A stretch of DNA of 64,000 nucleotides, taken from the NCBI RefSeq assembly GCF_042684665.1, contig NZ_JBHULY010000016.1, forward strand, positions 1-64,000. The letters run 5' to 3'. Every line of letters starts with the position of its first letter. Positions within the stretch are counted from its first letter, which is position 1. The position numbers and the translations under genes are program-made. Of this stretch, positions 1 to 7,195 are shown one piece after another. The notes under the pieces are model-generated. The model ran no database searches and had not been told where the DNA came from. It saw only the letters and a program-made list of their open reading frames with translations. This stretch comes from Jejuia rubra (lineage in GTDB: Bacteria > Bacteroidota > Bacteroidia > Flavobacteriales > Flavobacteriaceae).

Positions 1-71
1 TGTTCTTTATCAAAGAACGAATTCTTATATTGTATCCTTGAACAGCGCAGGACACACAACGAAAGCACAAC

Positions 72-130
72 AAGGTATATGAAATCATAGCCGCCTATCG
101 GCAGGCTACGCTTCATATACTAAACGCTGT
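72..130. repeat. attC-like imperfect hairpin upstream of the esterase gene
   Basis: A long imperfect palindrome. The outer arms GTATATGAA (75-83) and TTCATATAC (112-120) are perfect complements. The inner arms TAGCC (88-92) and GGCTA (104-108) pair, and GCC (93-95) pairs with GGC (100-102) around a TATC loop, leaving an unpaired A at 103. The right flank is AACGCTGT (123-130), and ACAGCG further left at about 42-48 could pair with it. The nested stems with unpaired bases resemble integron attC sites, but no integrase is in the window and the fit to the consensus core sites is poor. It could equally be a terminator or another palindromic repeat. Confidence 0.45.
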
Positions 131-148
131 ACATTATTAAATCTCGAT

Positions 149-1027
149 ATGAATCAAAAATACCTTTTGATAGTTTTCACCCTTTTTATAAATATCTCAA
201 TTTTTGGACAAAATGGAGAAGTTCTTGAAAATCAAATTCTTCAAAGTAAAGTTTTAAATAAAGAAGTTAAATACAATATATACTTACCTCCCAACTATGA
301 CACTATAAAAGCATATCCTACAATTTATTTCTTGCATGGATTTGGTGGAAATAATAATAGTCCTCGTACCAAAGCTATCATCAAACAAATTGATTCTTTA
401 ATTATAAATGGTAGTTTTCCAGAAACAATTATTATTTGCCCAAATGCAGGAAAATCTTGGTATATCGATGACTATGCAGGTAAAGAGAAATACGCAACAA
501 TGTTTATTTCCGAGTTTATGCCGGAATTGAAAAAGCGATACGCCTTGACAAAATCTTCACAAAAAACCGTTGTTATGGGGACGTCAATGGGAGGTTTTGG
601 AGCATTACGATTTACCATGTTAAATCCTGAAGAGTTTGGAATTTGCGTAAGTTTCATGGGAGCAATAAGCACCAAAAAGCAAATGGTAGAAGACTTAGAA
701 AAATATTATCAACGCTTTCATGCGCATTTATACGGAGAAAACTTAAGTCCAAAAGAAAGAACGAATGAAGTTTATGTCAATAATAACGCTCTGTATATTG
801 CCGAAAAGGTAGATGTAGAAATTCTTAAAAGTAAAAAGTGGTATATCCAAACCTGTGATGACGATTTCCATTCGCTTCCGAATGCCGCATTGCATATATT
901 ATTTCATCAAAAGAATATTGAACATGAATTTAGAGTTACAAACGGAAAACACAACAAAACATGCGTTGATAGTTCAATTCCAGATGCATTAGAGTTCATA
1001 AAAAACAATTTAACAGAAGAAAAATAG
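149..1027 (+). CDS. Secreted alpha/beta-hydrolase esterase (esterase D / acyltransferase-like family)
   Basis: A 292-residue protein with an N-terminal signal peptide (hydrophobic residues 5-19, then FGQ), so it is probably exported to the periplasm. LHGFGG at residues 62-67 looks like the oxyanion-hole segment. The nucleophile elbow GTSMGG (144-149) puts the catalytic serine at S146. A CDDDF segment near 228 and an NGKHN segment near 270 could supply the catalytic Asp and His. This layout is typical of the esterase family that includes S-formylglutathione hydrolase and feruloyl esterases, but the substrate cannot be told from sequence. It stands alone between two attC-like or palindromic junctions, so it may be a mobile accessory gene. 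Confidence 0.85.
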   Translation: MNQKYLLIVFTLFINISIFGQNGEVLENQILQSKVLNKEVKYNIYLPPNYDTIKAYPTIYFLHGFGGNNNSPRTKAIIKQIDSLIINGSFPETIIICPNAGKSWYIDDYAGKEKYATMFISEFMPELKKRYALTKSSQKTVVMGTSMGGFGALRFTMLNPEEFGICVSFMGAISTKKQMVEDLEKYYQRFHAHLYGENLSPKERTNEVYVNNNALYIAEKVDVEILKSKKWYIQTCDDDFHSLPNAALHILFHQKNIEHEFRVTNGKHNKTCVDSSIPDALEFIKNNLTEEK

Positions 1028-1045
1028 TGGGTTTAAAAAAAACGA

Positions 1046-1189
1046 ATACTCACCGGTGGCTTTAAGTAATTGCTGGTTCTTGCCTGCTTCTAAAAATATT
1101 CTTGGATTTCCGATTTAGTATTGATTTACCCGCTTGCTGAGCCGAGTACCAACTCACGAAACCTCCCCTATACTCACCGTTAACATCAA
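1046..1189. repeat. Palindrome/direct-repeat junction between esterase and monooxygenase genes
   Basis: This spacer contains the direct repeat ATACTCACCG at 1046-1055 and 1170-1179. It ends in ACCGTTAACATCAA (1176-1189), which matches ACCGTTAGCATGAA at 2489-2502, downstream of the AraC gene, at 12 of 14 positions. A conserved right end at two successive gene junctions suggests a shared recombination or repeat element. The internal hairpin is much weaker than at the other two junctions. Confidence 0.35.
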
Positions 1190-1284
1190 GCTGATAAAAA
1201 CTGAACACCTAATTTGTTAAAGTCGTTTTTTTACAATTCTGGTAGATTCTTCTTTTTCATTTTTGCCGTATAAAACATATCGAA

Positions 1285-1569
1285 ATGAAAATAGTAGTAG
1301 TAATTCAAGTAAGTATAAAAAAAGTGGAAACTGAAAATTTTTCGAAATTAGCAAAATCTATGGCTGATGAAAGTTTTTCTGAAAAAGGATGTTTAACTTA
1401 TAAAATATCTAAAAGTTTGCTTGAGGAAAATGAATTCCTTTTCTATGAAAAATACGAAAACGCAGAAGCTCTAGAAAAACATAATTCCTCAGTACATTTT
1501 AAAAAATTTATAAATTCCATAACACCGATGTTAACCCAGGAACCCATTATAGAGAAATTTGATGCTTAA
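1285..1569 (+). CDS. Antibiotic biosynthesis monooxygenase (ABM) family protein
   Basis: A 94-residue protein with the ABM (dimeric alpha/beta barrel) pattern: an initial beta strand (MKIVVVIQVSI), a helix, the segment KGCLTYKISKS, then FLFYEKYENAEALEKHNSS with the conserved aromatic and glutamate residues and the helix that covers the barrel. Members oxidise quinone-like substrates or act as small cofactor-free oxygenases, and many are uncharacterised. No signal peptide is present, so it is cytoplasmic. Its stop codon overlaps the start of the AraC-family gene, so the two are probably co-transcribed and translationally coupled. Confidence 0.8.
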   Translation: MKIVVVIQVSIKKVETENFSKLAKSMADESFSEKGCLTYKISKSLLEENEFLFYEKYENAEALEKHNSSVHFKKFINSITPMLTQEPIIEKFDA

Positions 1570-2389
1570 AAATAAGTCTTATAAGCCAACGCCCTTTCTG
1601 TCAAAGTACGTAGACAGGTTCTATACTTTTGAAAAACAAAGTTCTGCTTATTTTGAACTTCCTGCTGTTTTACCGGGAACAGGACTAGAACTCTTATTTC
1701 ATCTGGATAAACCGCTTTCTATAAATAATGATAGACTTCCAAGGGCACATACTGTTTGTCCTAGGAAAATGTTCAAATTTGACAAAGATAAAAGCGTATC
1801 ATTCTTGTCTGTGCGTTTTAAAAGTGGTGCTTTTAGACACTTCTGTTCAGTCCCGTTTTCCGAACTTAATGACACATATTATTCTGTTCAGAATTTATGG
1901 CAAGAAAAAGGCAGGGAATTATTAAATAAGCTTGATAAAAACCCAAATATTGAGCTTAAAATTAAGGAGGTTGATTTGTTTTTAAGAAGTACGTTTAAAG
2001 AACATCACGAAGAAGACAATGATAAATGGGATTCTATAATTGAAGAATTATATTATAATTTTAAGAGTAATACGATCCAAAAAATTTCCAAGAGTTCTTG
2101 TTTAAGTCTTCGACAGTTTGAAAGAGGATTTAAAAAACAATTTGGGATAACGGCCAAAGAATTTCAAAAAATAACTCGATTTCAAGAAGTAATTAAAAGT
2201 TTACTTCTCAACAAAAATCCAGACTATTTAGATACTGTTCTGGAAAATGGATATTTTGACCAAAGTCATTTCATAAGGGAATTTAAATCTTTGACTCAAC
2301 AGACACCCCTGGAATACCTTACGAGTAACAATTTCACAAGTCATTTTTACCATAAATCAATTAATGCAAGTTACCAACAACGCACATAA
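1562..2389 (+). CDS. AraC-family transcriptional regulator
   Basis: A 275-residue protein. The start chosen is the ATG at 1562, which overlaps the last 8 bases of the monooxygenase gene; a TTG at 1559 is the alternative. The C-terminal third (about residues 165-260) carries the two helix-turn-helix motifs of AraC/XylS proteins: SLRQFERGFKKQFG, then the second-helix pattern GYFDQSHFIREFKS with TPLEY close by. The N-terminal half (MLKNKSYKPTPFLSKYVDRF and onward) resembles the DUF6597-type domain common in Bacteroidota AraC proteins. It probably regulates the overlapping monooxygenase gene, but no operator was identified. Confidence 0.85.
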   Translation: MLKNKSYKPTPFLSKYVDRFYTFEKQSSAYFELPAVLPGTGLELLFHLDKPLSINNDRLPRAHTVCPRKMFKFDKDKSVSFLSVRFKSGAFRHFCSVPFSELNDTYYSVQNLWQEKGRELLNKLDKNPNIELKIKEVDLFLRSTFKEHHEEDNDKWDSIIEELYYNFKSNTIQKISKSSCLSLRQFERGFKKQFGITAKEFQKITRFQEVIKSLLLNKNPDYLDTVLENGYFDQSHFIREFKSLTQQTPLEYLTSNNFTSHFYHKSINASYQQRT

Positions 2390-2504
2390 TTCATTGCTAT
2401 TGCTTGCCTAATTGCACAAAATTCCTCAGGAATTTTCTATTTGTATTTGCTGACATGATTGCTGAAACAGGCAACTAGGCATAGTCTAACCGTTAGCATG
2501 AATT
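2375..2504. repeat. attC-like imperfect hairpin downstream of the AraC gene
   Basis: Outer arms AATTCATTGC (2388-2397) and GCATGAATT (2496-2504) pair with one unpaired T. Inner arms TGCCTA (2405-2410) and TAGGCA (2476-2481) pair perfectly. A central AATTCC/GGAATT mini-stem (about 2420-2434) sits inside. The left flank is AACAACGC and the right flank ACCGTTAGC. The nested stems with extrahelical bases resemble integron attC sites and the cassette-like junctions seen in some flavobacterial genomes. It may also act as the terminator of the monooxygenase-araC unit. Confidence 0.45.
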
Positions 2505-2510
2505 AATAAA

Positions 2511-2979
2511 GACTACATGATTTTTAATACTTTTTATCTCATATTCTTGGCGGTCCAATTGTAATTCGGGTAGTTTATAACTTCATTATATTTAGAATTA
2601 TAGACTACAGAAATATTTTTATTTGAATTGCATTCGTTATTTACCTCAAAGTTGGTTGATTTGGCGGATTATCATAACGGGATATTGGCGTTCCCGCTAT
2701 TGCCGACAACCATTTACTGAGCAAAATAAGCTTTAATGCTACCTTTAAAAACGGAAGCAGAAAGCATATGGGGAAACTACATTTTTTGAAGTAAACGATG
2801 GTAAAATTGTAAACGACTAGTTTTTTTATACCATAAGGCACAAAAAAATTGACTTTTAAAGACTTTAGTTCCATAAAATTAAGTCTTTTTTATGCTTTTC
2901 TAAAGCAGAAAAACATTATTTCTGATTTTGAATATTAAAAATCCTTATCTTTATAATAGCCAACCAAAACCATAATATC
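2511..2979. other. Intergenic stretch without a convincing gene
   Basis: No supported gene was found here. A 77-codon minus-strand open frame (2641-2874) has no recognisable motif and an unlikely composition. On the plus strand, about 2765-2815 reads KAYGETTFFEVNDGKIVND before a stop, reminiscent of the C-terminal strand-rich tails of serine hydrolases, and may be a decayed remnant. The last 60 bases are AT-rich and contain TTATCTTTATAAT near 2950, a plausible promoter for the next gene. Confidence 0.4.
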
Positions 2980-3363
2980 ATGAGAAAACTGTTCATCATA
3001 CTGTTTTACTCATTCTCCCTAACTACTTTTGGTCAAGAGGCACAGTGCTCCAACTTTAAAACTGGAAGTTTTAAGTATACGAGCCCTTTGTACGCAGATT
3101 GGAGTATCTCAAGAACTGATTCTACGCAAATCGAAACTAACAGCAGAACTGGATTGGTGATTCACAGTCGGGTCCGATGGCTTTCGGATTGCTCCTTTAC
3201 GCTAACATGCCTCAAAGTATCACAAAAGCATTTACAGCATGCGGTTGGTAAAATATTTCAGATAAACATTACCGAAACTTCAGAACGCGCCTATACCTGT
3301 ATCTCAAAACGCAATGAAGTTCAAAAGGAGGATCTGGAGTTGCAGGTTTTAAAAGTGGATTAA
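2980..3363 (+). CDS. Small secreted hypothetical protein, four cysteines
   Basis: A 127-residue protein with a signal peptide (hydrophobic residues 4-16, FGQ near 17-19), so it is predicted to be exported. The mature part contains C23, C71, C77 and C107, which could form two disulfides, and alternates polar and hydrophobic residues like a small beta barrel. Similar Bacteroidota proteins share the pattern C-x-F-x-TG-x-F, then SRTDSTQ, then W-x-SDC. Some are misannotated as DNA topoisomerase IV, which this is not. Function unknown. It lies convergent to the RidA-family gene. Confidence 0.7.
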   Translation: MRKLFIILFYSFSLTTFGQEAQCSNFKTGSFKYTSPLYADWSISRTDSTQIETNSRTGLVIHSRVRWLSDCSFTLTCLKVSQKHLQHAVGKIFQINITETSERAYTCISKRNEVQKEDLELQVLKVD

Positions 3364-3388
3364 GCCTTTTTGTTTAATAACCTCTTTT

Positions 3389-3772
3389 CTATTTACCTTT
3401 TAGAGCCGTTACCTGAATCTCAATTTTCATCTTTTCATCTGCAAGTACCGCTGAAAACATGGTGGCCGCAGGTTTAATATCTCCAAAGTATTTTCTTAAT
3501 ATAGGCCAACACCTTTTAAATTTACTGGCATCTGGCAAAATATAGGTAACTCGAACAACATCGGATAGGCTTGCATTAGCTTTCTCCAATGTATTTTCAA
3601 TGTTTATTAAGCATTGCTCGGTTTGTACTACAATATCATCACTAATCGTCATAGTATCGTAATCGTAACCTGTGGTTCCTGAAACGAATATCCAATCGCC
3701 TTGAACCACTGCTCTTGAATAACCAATTTCCTCTTCAAAGGATGAGCCTGTACTGATAAGTTCTCTCTTCAT
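3389..3772 (-). CDS. RidA (YjgF/YER057c/UK114) family protein
   Basis: A 127-residue cytoplasmic protein with the Rid fold pattern: AVVQGDWIFVSGTTGYD near residues 20-37, a central helix TEQCLINIENTLEKANAS, VVRVTYILPD, then KPAATMFSAVLADEKMKIEIQVTAL. Classical RidA deaminates reactive enamine/imine intermediates using an arginine in a PAR-type motif. Here the corresponding segment reads KPAAT, so that arginine is missing, as in some other Rid subgroups, and deaminase activity is doubtful. It begins two bases after the stop of the upstream histidine kinase gene and is probably the last gene of that operon. Confidence 0.85.
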   Translation of the reverse strand: MKRELISTGSSFEEEIGYSRAVVQGDWIFVSGTTGYDYDTMTISDDIVVQTEQCLINIENTLEKANASLSDVVRVTYILPDASKFKRCWPILRKYFGDIKPAATMFSAVLADEKMKIEIQVTALKGK

Positions 3773-3774
3773 TG

Positions 3775-5595
3775 TTAATTATTATTTAAAGGAATATTCA
3801 AAGTCACCCGCGTACCCTTGCCCTCTTCCGAAGTCAAAAACATACGGCCGTCGATATACTTTATGCGCTCTTTCATAAAAGTCATCCCCATGCCTCCATC
3901 ACCTGTTTTTACACGCTTTATTTTACTGGGGTCGAAACCTTTACCGTTATCGTCAATCACAATACTTAGCATTTTCTTGCTATGTGAAAGCGACACTAAA
4001 ATATGCGTGGACTCTGCATACTTAATAGCATTATTGATAGCCTCCTGCGTGATGCGGTAAATATTGATTTCAGCCAATGAATCCATCCGTTGGTTAAAAT
4101 CCGATTTATTGAATAGCACTATTTCCTTGCCTGTTAATCGTGCCAATTCTTGCGTCAATTTGGTCAGGGCAGGCACAATTCCATGGTCGGCAAGTTCAGG
4201 AGGGGTTAAATTGAACGTTGCCGTTCGTACCCCTTTAATAATGTTTGATGTGAGTTCTTTTAAGTGCTCTACTTTGGCCGAAGCCTTTTTGACATCTTTG
4301 GTATCTATACTTTCTAAATTGAACTTTAAACCAGTAAGCATCTGTCCGATACCATCGTGTACATCCTTGGCAATGCGGTTCTGCTCTTTTTCTTGATTCT
4401 CGATAATTTTGCTGGAAATGATTTTCTGCTGGCTCATTTTTTCCTCAAAGCTCCTGGTGGTCAACCTATCAATTTCCAACTGTGCTACCTTGCGTTCCGT
4501 AATTTCTGAAGCAATAATCAATAGCTCTGATTTTTCTTCATAGGGGCTAAAGGGAATTACAGCCATCTCTAGCCAAATATCAGTACCATCTTTGGAAGTG
4601 GCCTTTACCTCCCCTTGCCAGCCCTTCTTTTTATGATTGGTTATGATAGTTTCAATGGTTTCCTGTTCGCCTTCTATGGAAGACAACAAATTCCAAAACA
4701 GCACATTATCATTGAATTTTGAAAATTGAAATAATTTGGAAAACTTGCTTCCCATATGAACCAATTTGCCATTGGGCAAAATCCTTGCAAAAAGCAGGGT
4801 GCTATCCATGGCTCTTGTCAGGGCACTAAGCTCCTGGATATAGCTTTCTTTAGCTTTGCTCAATTCACCGGCATCCCGCGCCATTTTTTTTGCCTGCCGT
4901 TCAGCACTCAGCAATTCTGCCAAAGTCACTCTCACAGATTTGGCTGCCGGCCAAAATATATAAATAAACTCTCCCAAAAGTATCAGCAGCGTCAGGGCCA
5001 TAAGCCACAATTCCAATTGTCCGAGCCATTCTACTTTTTCTTCTGCTTCAGCATCATATTGGTTTACAATAGCGTCCATTTGTGTCAAAAAATCACCTTC
5101 GTAGGCCTGAACTGTTTCAATATCCTTAGAATAAGTACTTAAGGGGAGTGACGGAATGTTCTCAATTTTGGAAATAATCGATTTTGAGGCCTCGGCAATA
5201 GTATCAAAAATGGGATTTAATTTTGAAAACTTAAGTACAATTTCCTTACTGTTTTTCTTGGGCAAACCTAGACTGTCGCTCCCATTTTGAAGCGAATGAT
5301 GCGAAAACTCCCAAAGCGATAAGGTTTGTTTTAAATCGTTTTTGATAAATACCTTTTCCTCCTGGCTTGAAGTTGCAGAAAGCGACACAACATCCTTTGC
5401 CAGTTTCTGGCTCAACATACGCTGTCGTCCCGCAATATTAATCACGGTAGAATCGCTTTCCTGACCTCGCAAATGATTACGAATCAAAATCTGGCTAAGA
5501 ATTACCGAAAGTGCAATGGTGCTAAACCCAATAATGTATAAACGGCGTAGTTTATCAAAAGTCCTTTGATCTAATGAATTACCGTTTGATACCAT
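3775..5595 (-). CDS. Sensor histidine kinase with PilJ/NarX-like sensor, PAS and HisKA_3 domains
   Basis: A 606-residue membrane kinase. TM1 is about residues 18-37 and TM2 about 195-216, enclosing a periplasmic helical bundle. Just after TM1 the segment INIAGRQRMLSQKL (52-65) matches the P-box of NarX/NarQ nitrate/nitrite sensors. A PAS domain follows (about 260-375), then a HisKA_3 dimerisation helix with the phosphorylated H413 in KDVHDGIGQM, and an HATPase_c domain (N box around ITQEAINNA, DDNGKGF 548-554, GDGGMGM 565-571). Lying downstream of nirBD, it probably senses nitrate or nitrite. No response regulator is adjacent, which is unusual for this NarL-partner class. Confidence 0.9.
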   Translation of the reverse strand: MVSNGNSLDQRTFDKLRRLYIIGFSTIALSVILSQILIRNHLRGQESDSTVINIAGRQRMLSQKLAKDVVSLSATSSQEEKVFIKNDLKQTLSLWEFSHHSLQNGSDSLGLPKKNSKEIVLKFSKLNPIFDTIAEASKSIISKIENIPSLPLSTYSKDIETVQAYEGDFLTQMDAIVNQYDAEAEEKVEWLGQLELWLMALTLLILLGEFIYIFWPAAKSVRVTLAELLSAERQAKKMARDAGELSKAKESYIQELSALTRAMDSTLLFARILPNGKLVHMGSKFSKLFQFSKFNDNVLFWNLLSSIEGEQETIETIITNHKKKGWQGEVKATSKDGTDIWLEMAVIPFSPYEEKSELLIIASEITERKVAQLEIDRLTTRSFEEKMSQQKIISSKIIENQEKEQNRIAKDVHDGIGQMLTGLKFNLESIDTKDVKKASAKVEHLKELTSNIIKGVRTATFNLTPPELADHGIVPALTKLTQELARLTGKEIVLFNKSDFNQRMDSLAEINIYRITQEAINNAIKYAESTHILVSLSHSKKMLSIVIDDNGKGFDPSKIKRVKTGDGGMGMTFMKERIKYIDGRMFLTSEEGKGTRVTLNIPLNNN

Positions 5596-5608
5596 CGTAC
5601 TGAAGTTT

Positions 5609-6193
5609 TTAAGCTATAGCCTGCTTTACAAGCGCTAAACCTTTTTCTGAAAAGGGCAACTTAAGTGCTGCTTCATGTCCTTTATTTGACATCTTTTTCC
5701 ATGTTTTTTGAAGAATATCTATAATCTTTTCATCAGGGTGTTTTTCAGCAAATTCCTCAAAATAATAATCCAAAAACACTAAACAGATCGTATCTTCCAA
5801 GGTTTGGGATTCTTCGTTTTTCTTAATCAATTTTTTTGAAATAATGGCTTTCACTCTATCCGTAAACTGATCGTCGTAACCCACTTGTTTTAAAATATCG
5901 CCAGTTAAATCAGCATGCATTCTTTTCAGGGTTTCGCGCCATTTTAGGTATCCCACACGATCCATTGGGTATTCATCCCTTGGTATTTTCCAACGGCAAA
6001 TATGTTGGGCTCTTGCCGCGATTTGAAGTGCTTTTGAAGCATTGGGCTCAAACTGCAACAACTTTCGCGTCATACGTTGCGCATACAGCAATTCCTTTGG
6101 GTATTCCATCCCCGCAACCTGATAGGTATTAATATCTTCGGAGTTGGCTTTATCAATTAATGCAATTGCGGTTTCAAATCTGGTTGGCTTCAT
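5609..6193 (-). CDS. DUF4202 domain-containing protein
   Basis: A 194-residue cytoplasmic, mostly helical protein. Recognisable features are FETAIALIDKANSED, the block ARAQHICRWKIPRDEYPMDR (about residues 60-79), RVGYLKWR, and a second acidic/histidine block with DTICLVFLDYYFEEFAEKH. The conserved histidines and acidic residues are reminiscent of HD-type metal-binding helical proteins, but catalysis is unproven. DUF4202 genes are often found near nitrate or nitrite assimilation genes and are sometimes mislabelled glutamyl-tRNA synthetase. Here it lies between nirD and the sensor kinase and ends 13 bases before the kinase gene, which fits one operon. Function unknown. Confidence 0.8.
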   Translation of the reverse strand: MKPTRFETAIALIDKANSEDINTYQVAGMEYPKELLYAQRMTRKLLQFEPNASKALQIAARAQHICRWKIPRDEYPMDRVGYLKWRETLKRMHADLTGDILKQVGYDDQFTDRVKAIISKKLIKKNEESQTLEDTICLVFLDYYFEEFAEKHPDEKIIDILQKTWKKMSNKGHEAALKLPFSEKGLALVKQAIA

Positions 6194-6475
6194 ATGGTTT
6201 TCAGAGATTACGTTCTTTAAGAGCCAAGATACAGAATTACTCTTTTTACTTTGATAATATATGCGAGAATTTTACCTGTCTAGCAAAAGTTTGTACCTCA
6301 TCATATTAAAGGCCTCAATCACCAAAGCCTTTGCGGCAACTTATAGAACATTTACAATTGTCTAAGTAAATTTTAATAACCTTTTAAGTTCCAGTTCTTA
6401 AATTACCGCATGCTTTGGCTTTACCATTAACTATAGCCATCATATGCATCTATCCATGAACTAATCCAATAGCTT

Positions 6476-6853
6476 TCATTCCTGAAACCCTACATAAACA
6501 AAACCTTCCTCTATCTTTACGGGGTAGGTAGCAATAGCATCCAAATCCCCATTGAGATTTTCCCCGTTTTCCAGCGAAAACGTCTTTTTGTGCAATGGAC
6601 AGGCCACCTTTGGTATGCCTTTATCATCCCCTATCATTCCCCGGCTTAATACCATTTCCATTTTGTGCGGACACAAGTTTTGGCAAGCATACCACTTATT
6701 GAGCCGTTCAAAATTAAACACAGCAATTTGCTTGTTTTTATATTTAACGCAGGCACCGCCATCCTTGGGAAAATCCGCAACTTTTGCCGCTTTAAACCAA
6801 ACCTTCACATCTTCCAGTTTAGTACCACTGTATTTATCCAGAATTTCAATCAT
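6476..6853 (-). CDS. nirD: Nitrite reductase [NAD(P)H] small subunit
   Basis: A 125-residue Rieske-fold protein, the small partner of NirB in cytoplasmic assimilatory reduction of nitrite to ammonium. It keeps the full Rieske iron-sulfur ligand set, C61-P-H63 and C85-P-L-H88. Several characterised NirD proteins, such as that of E. coli, lack these ligands, so this subunit may hold a [2Fe-2S] cluster. The ending GFVYVGF is typical. It lies downstream of nirB on the same strand, separated by a 342-bp gap that holds an interspersed repeat. Confidence 0.93.
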   Translation of the reverse strand: MIEILDKYSGTKLEDVKVWFKAAKVADFPKDGGACVKYKNKQIAVFNFERLNKWYACQNLCPHKMEMVLSRGMIGDDKGIPKVACPLHKKTFSLENGENLNGDLDAIATYPVKIEEGFVYVGFQE

Positions 6854-6914
6854 TTTTGATGTATTATAAAAAACCGAAACAAGTTCAGTTCAATTTATTA
6901 GTTTTCAATAATTT

Positions 6915-7095
6915 GGGCGTTACCCACACCCTTCGAGTTCCTCAGGGCAAGTGGGTCGGGCTTTCCGCTATATCTTTCTACGAAGCAGTCCCGAACTTGT
7001 TTCGGGATCACAACCTCCAAATACCAATCCCTTTTAGCCGAAAATTTTGTCATCAATGGCTTCGCTAAAAAGGATGCCGCTTCAATCCCTAACGC
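6915..7095. repeat. Interspersed inverted-repeat element between nirB and nirD
   Basis: The element is bounded by GCGTTA (6917-6922) and its complement TAACGC (7090-7095), continued by GGG/ACCC-type sequence on the left and CCC on the right. Inside are TCGGGCTTTCCGC (about 6956-6968), a perfect hairpin TCCCGAA-N5-TTCGGGA (6989-7007) and AAAAAGGATGCCGC. These words recur in flavobacterial intergenic repeats. Spurious open frames arise across it. It separates two genes expected to be co-transcribed, so it may form a strong RNA structure in the nirBD message. I saw no second full copy in the window. Confidence 0.65.
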
Positions 7096-7195
7096 GGGTC
7101 TATCCGCTAACTTATATCCAAAACCAACATCGCAATATCTGTGCTTTAGATCGTTGGCTTCAAATCGAAATTCGTTACTCGTAACTCATAACTCG

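Noticed and set aside
2641..2874. 77-codon open frame on the minus strand
   Set aside because: No recognisable motif, odd composition and no promoter or neighbour context.
2980..3363. Label 'DNA topoisomerase IV' that similar small proteins sometimes carry
   Set aside because: The protein is a 127-residue secreted polypeptide with no topoisomerase motif; the real subunits are at 56527-61281.
4756..5142. 128-codon plus-strand frame
   Set aside because: Lies entirely antisense to the sensor kinase gene and shows no protein features.
6856..7068. 70-codon plus-strand frame between nirB and nirD
   Set aside because: It runs through the interspersed repeat; such translations of the repeat are common artefacts.
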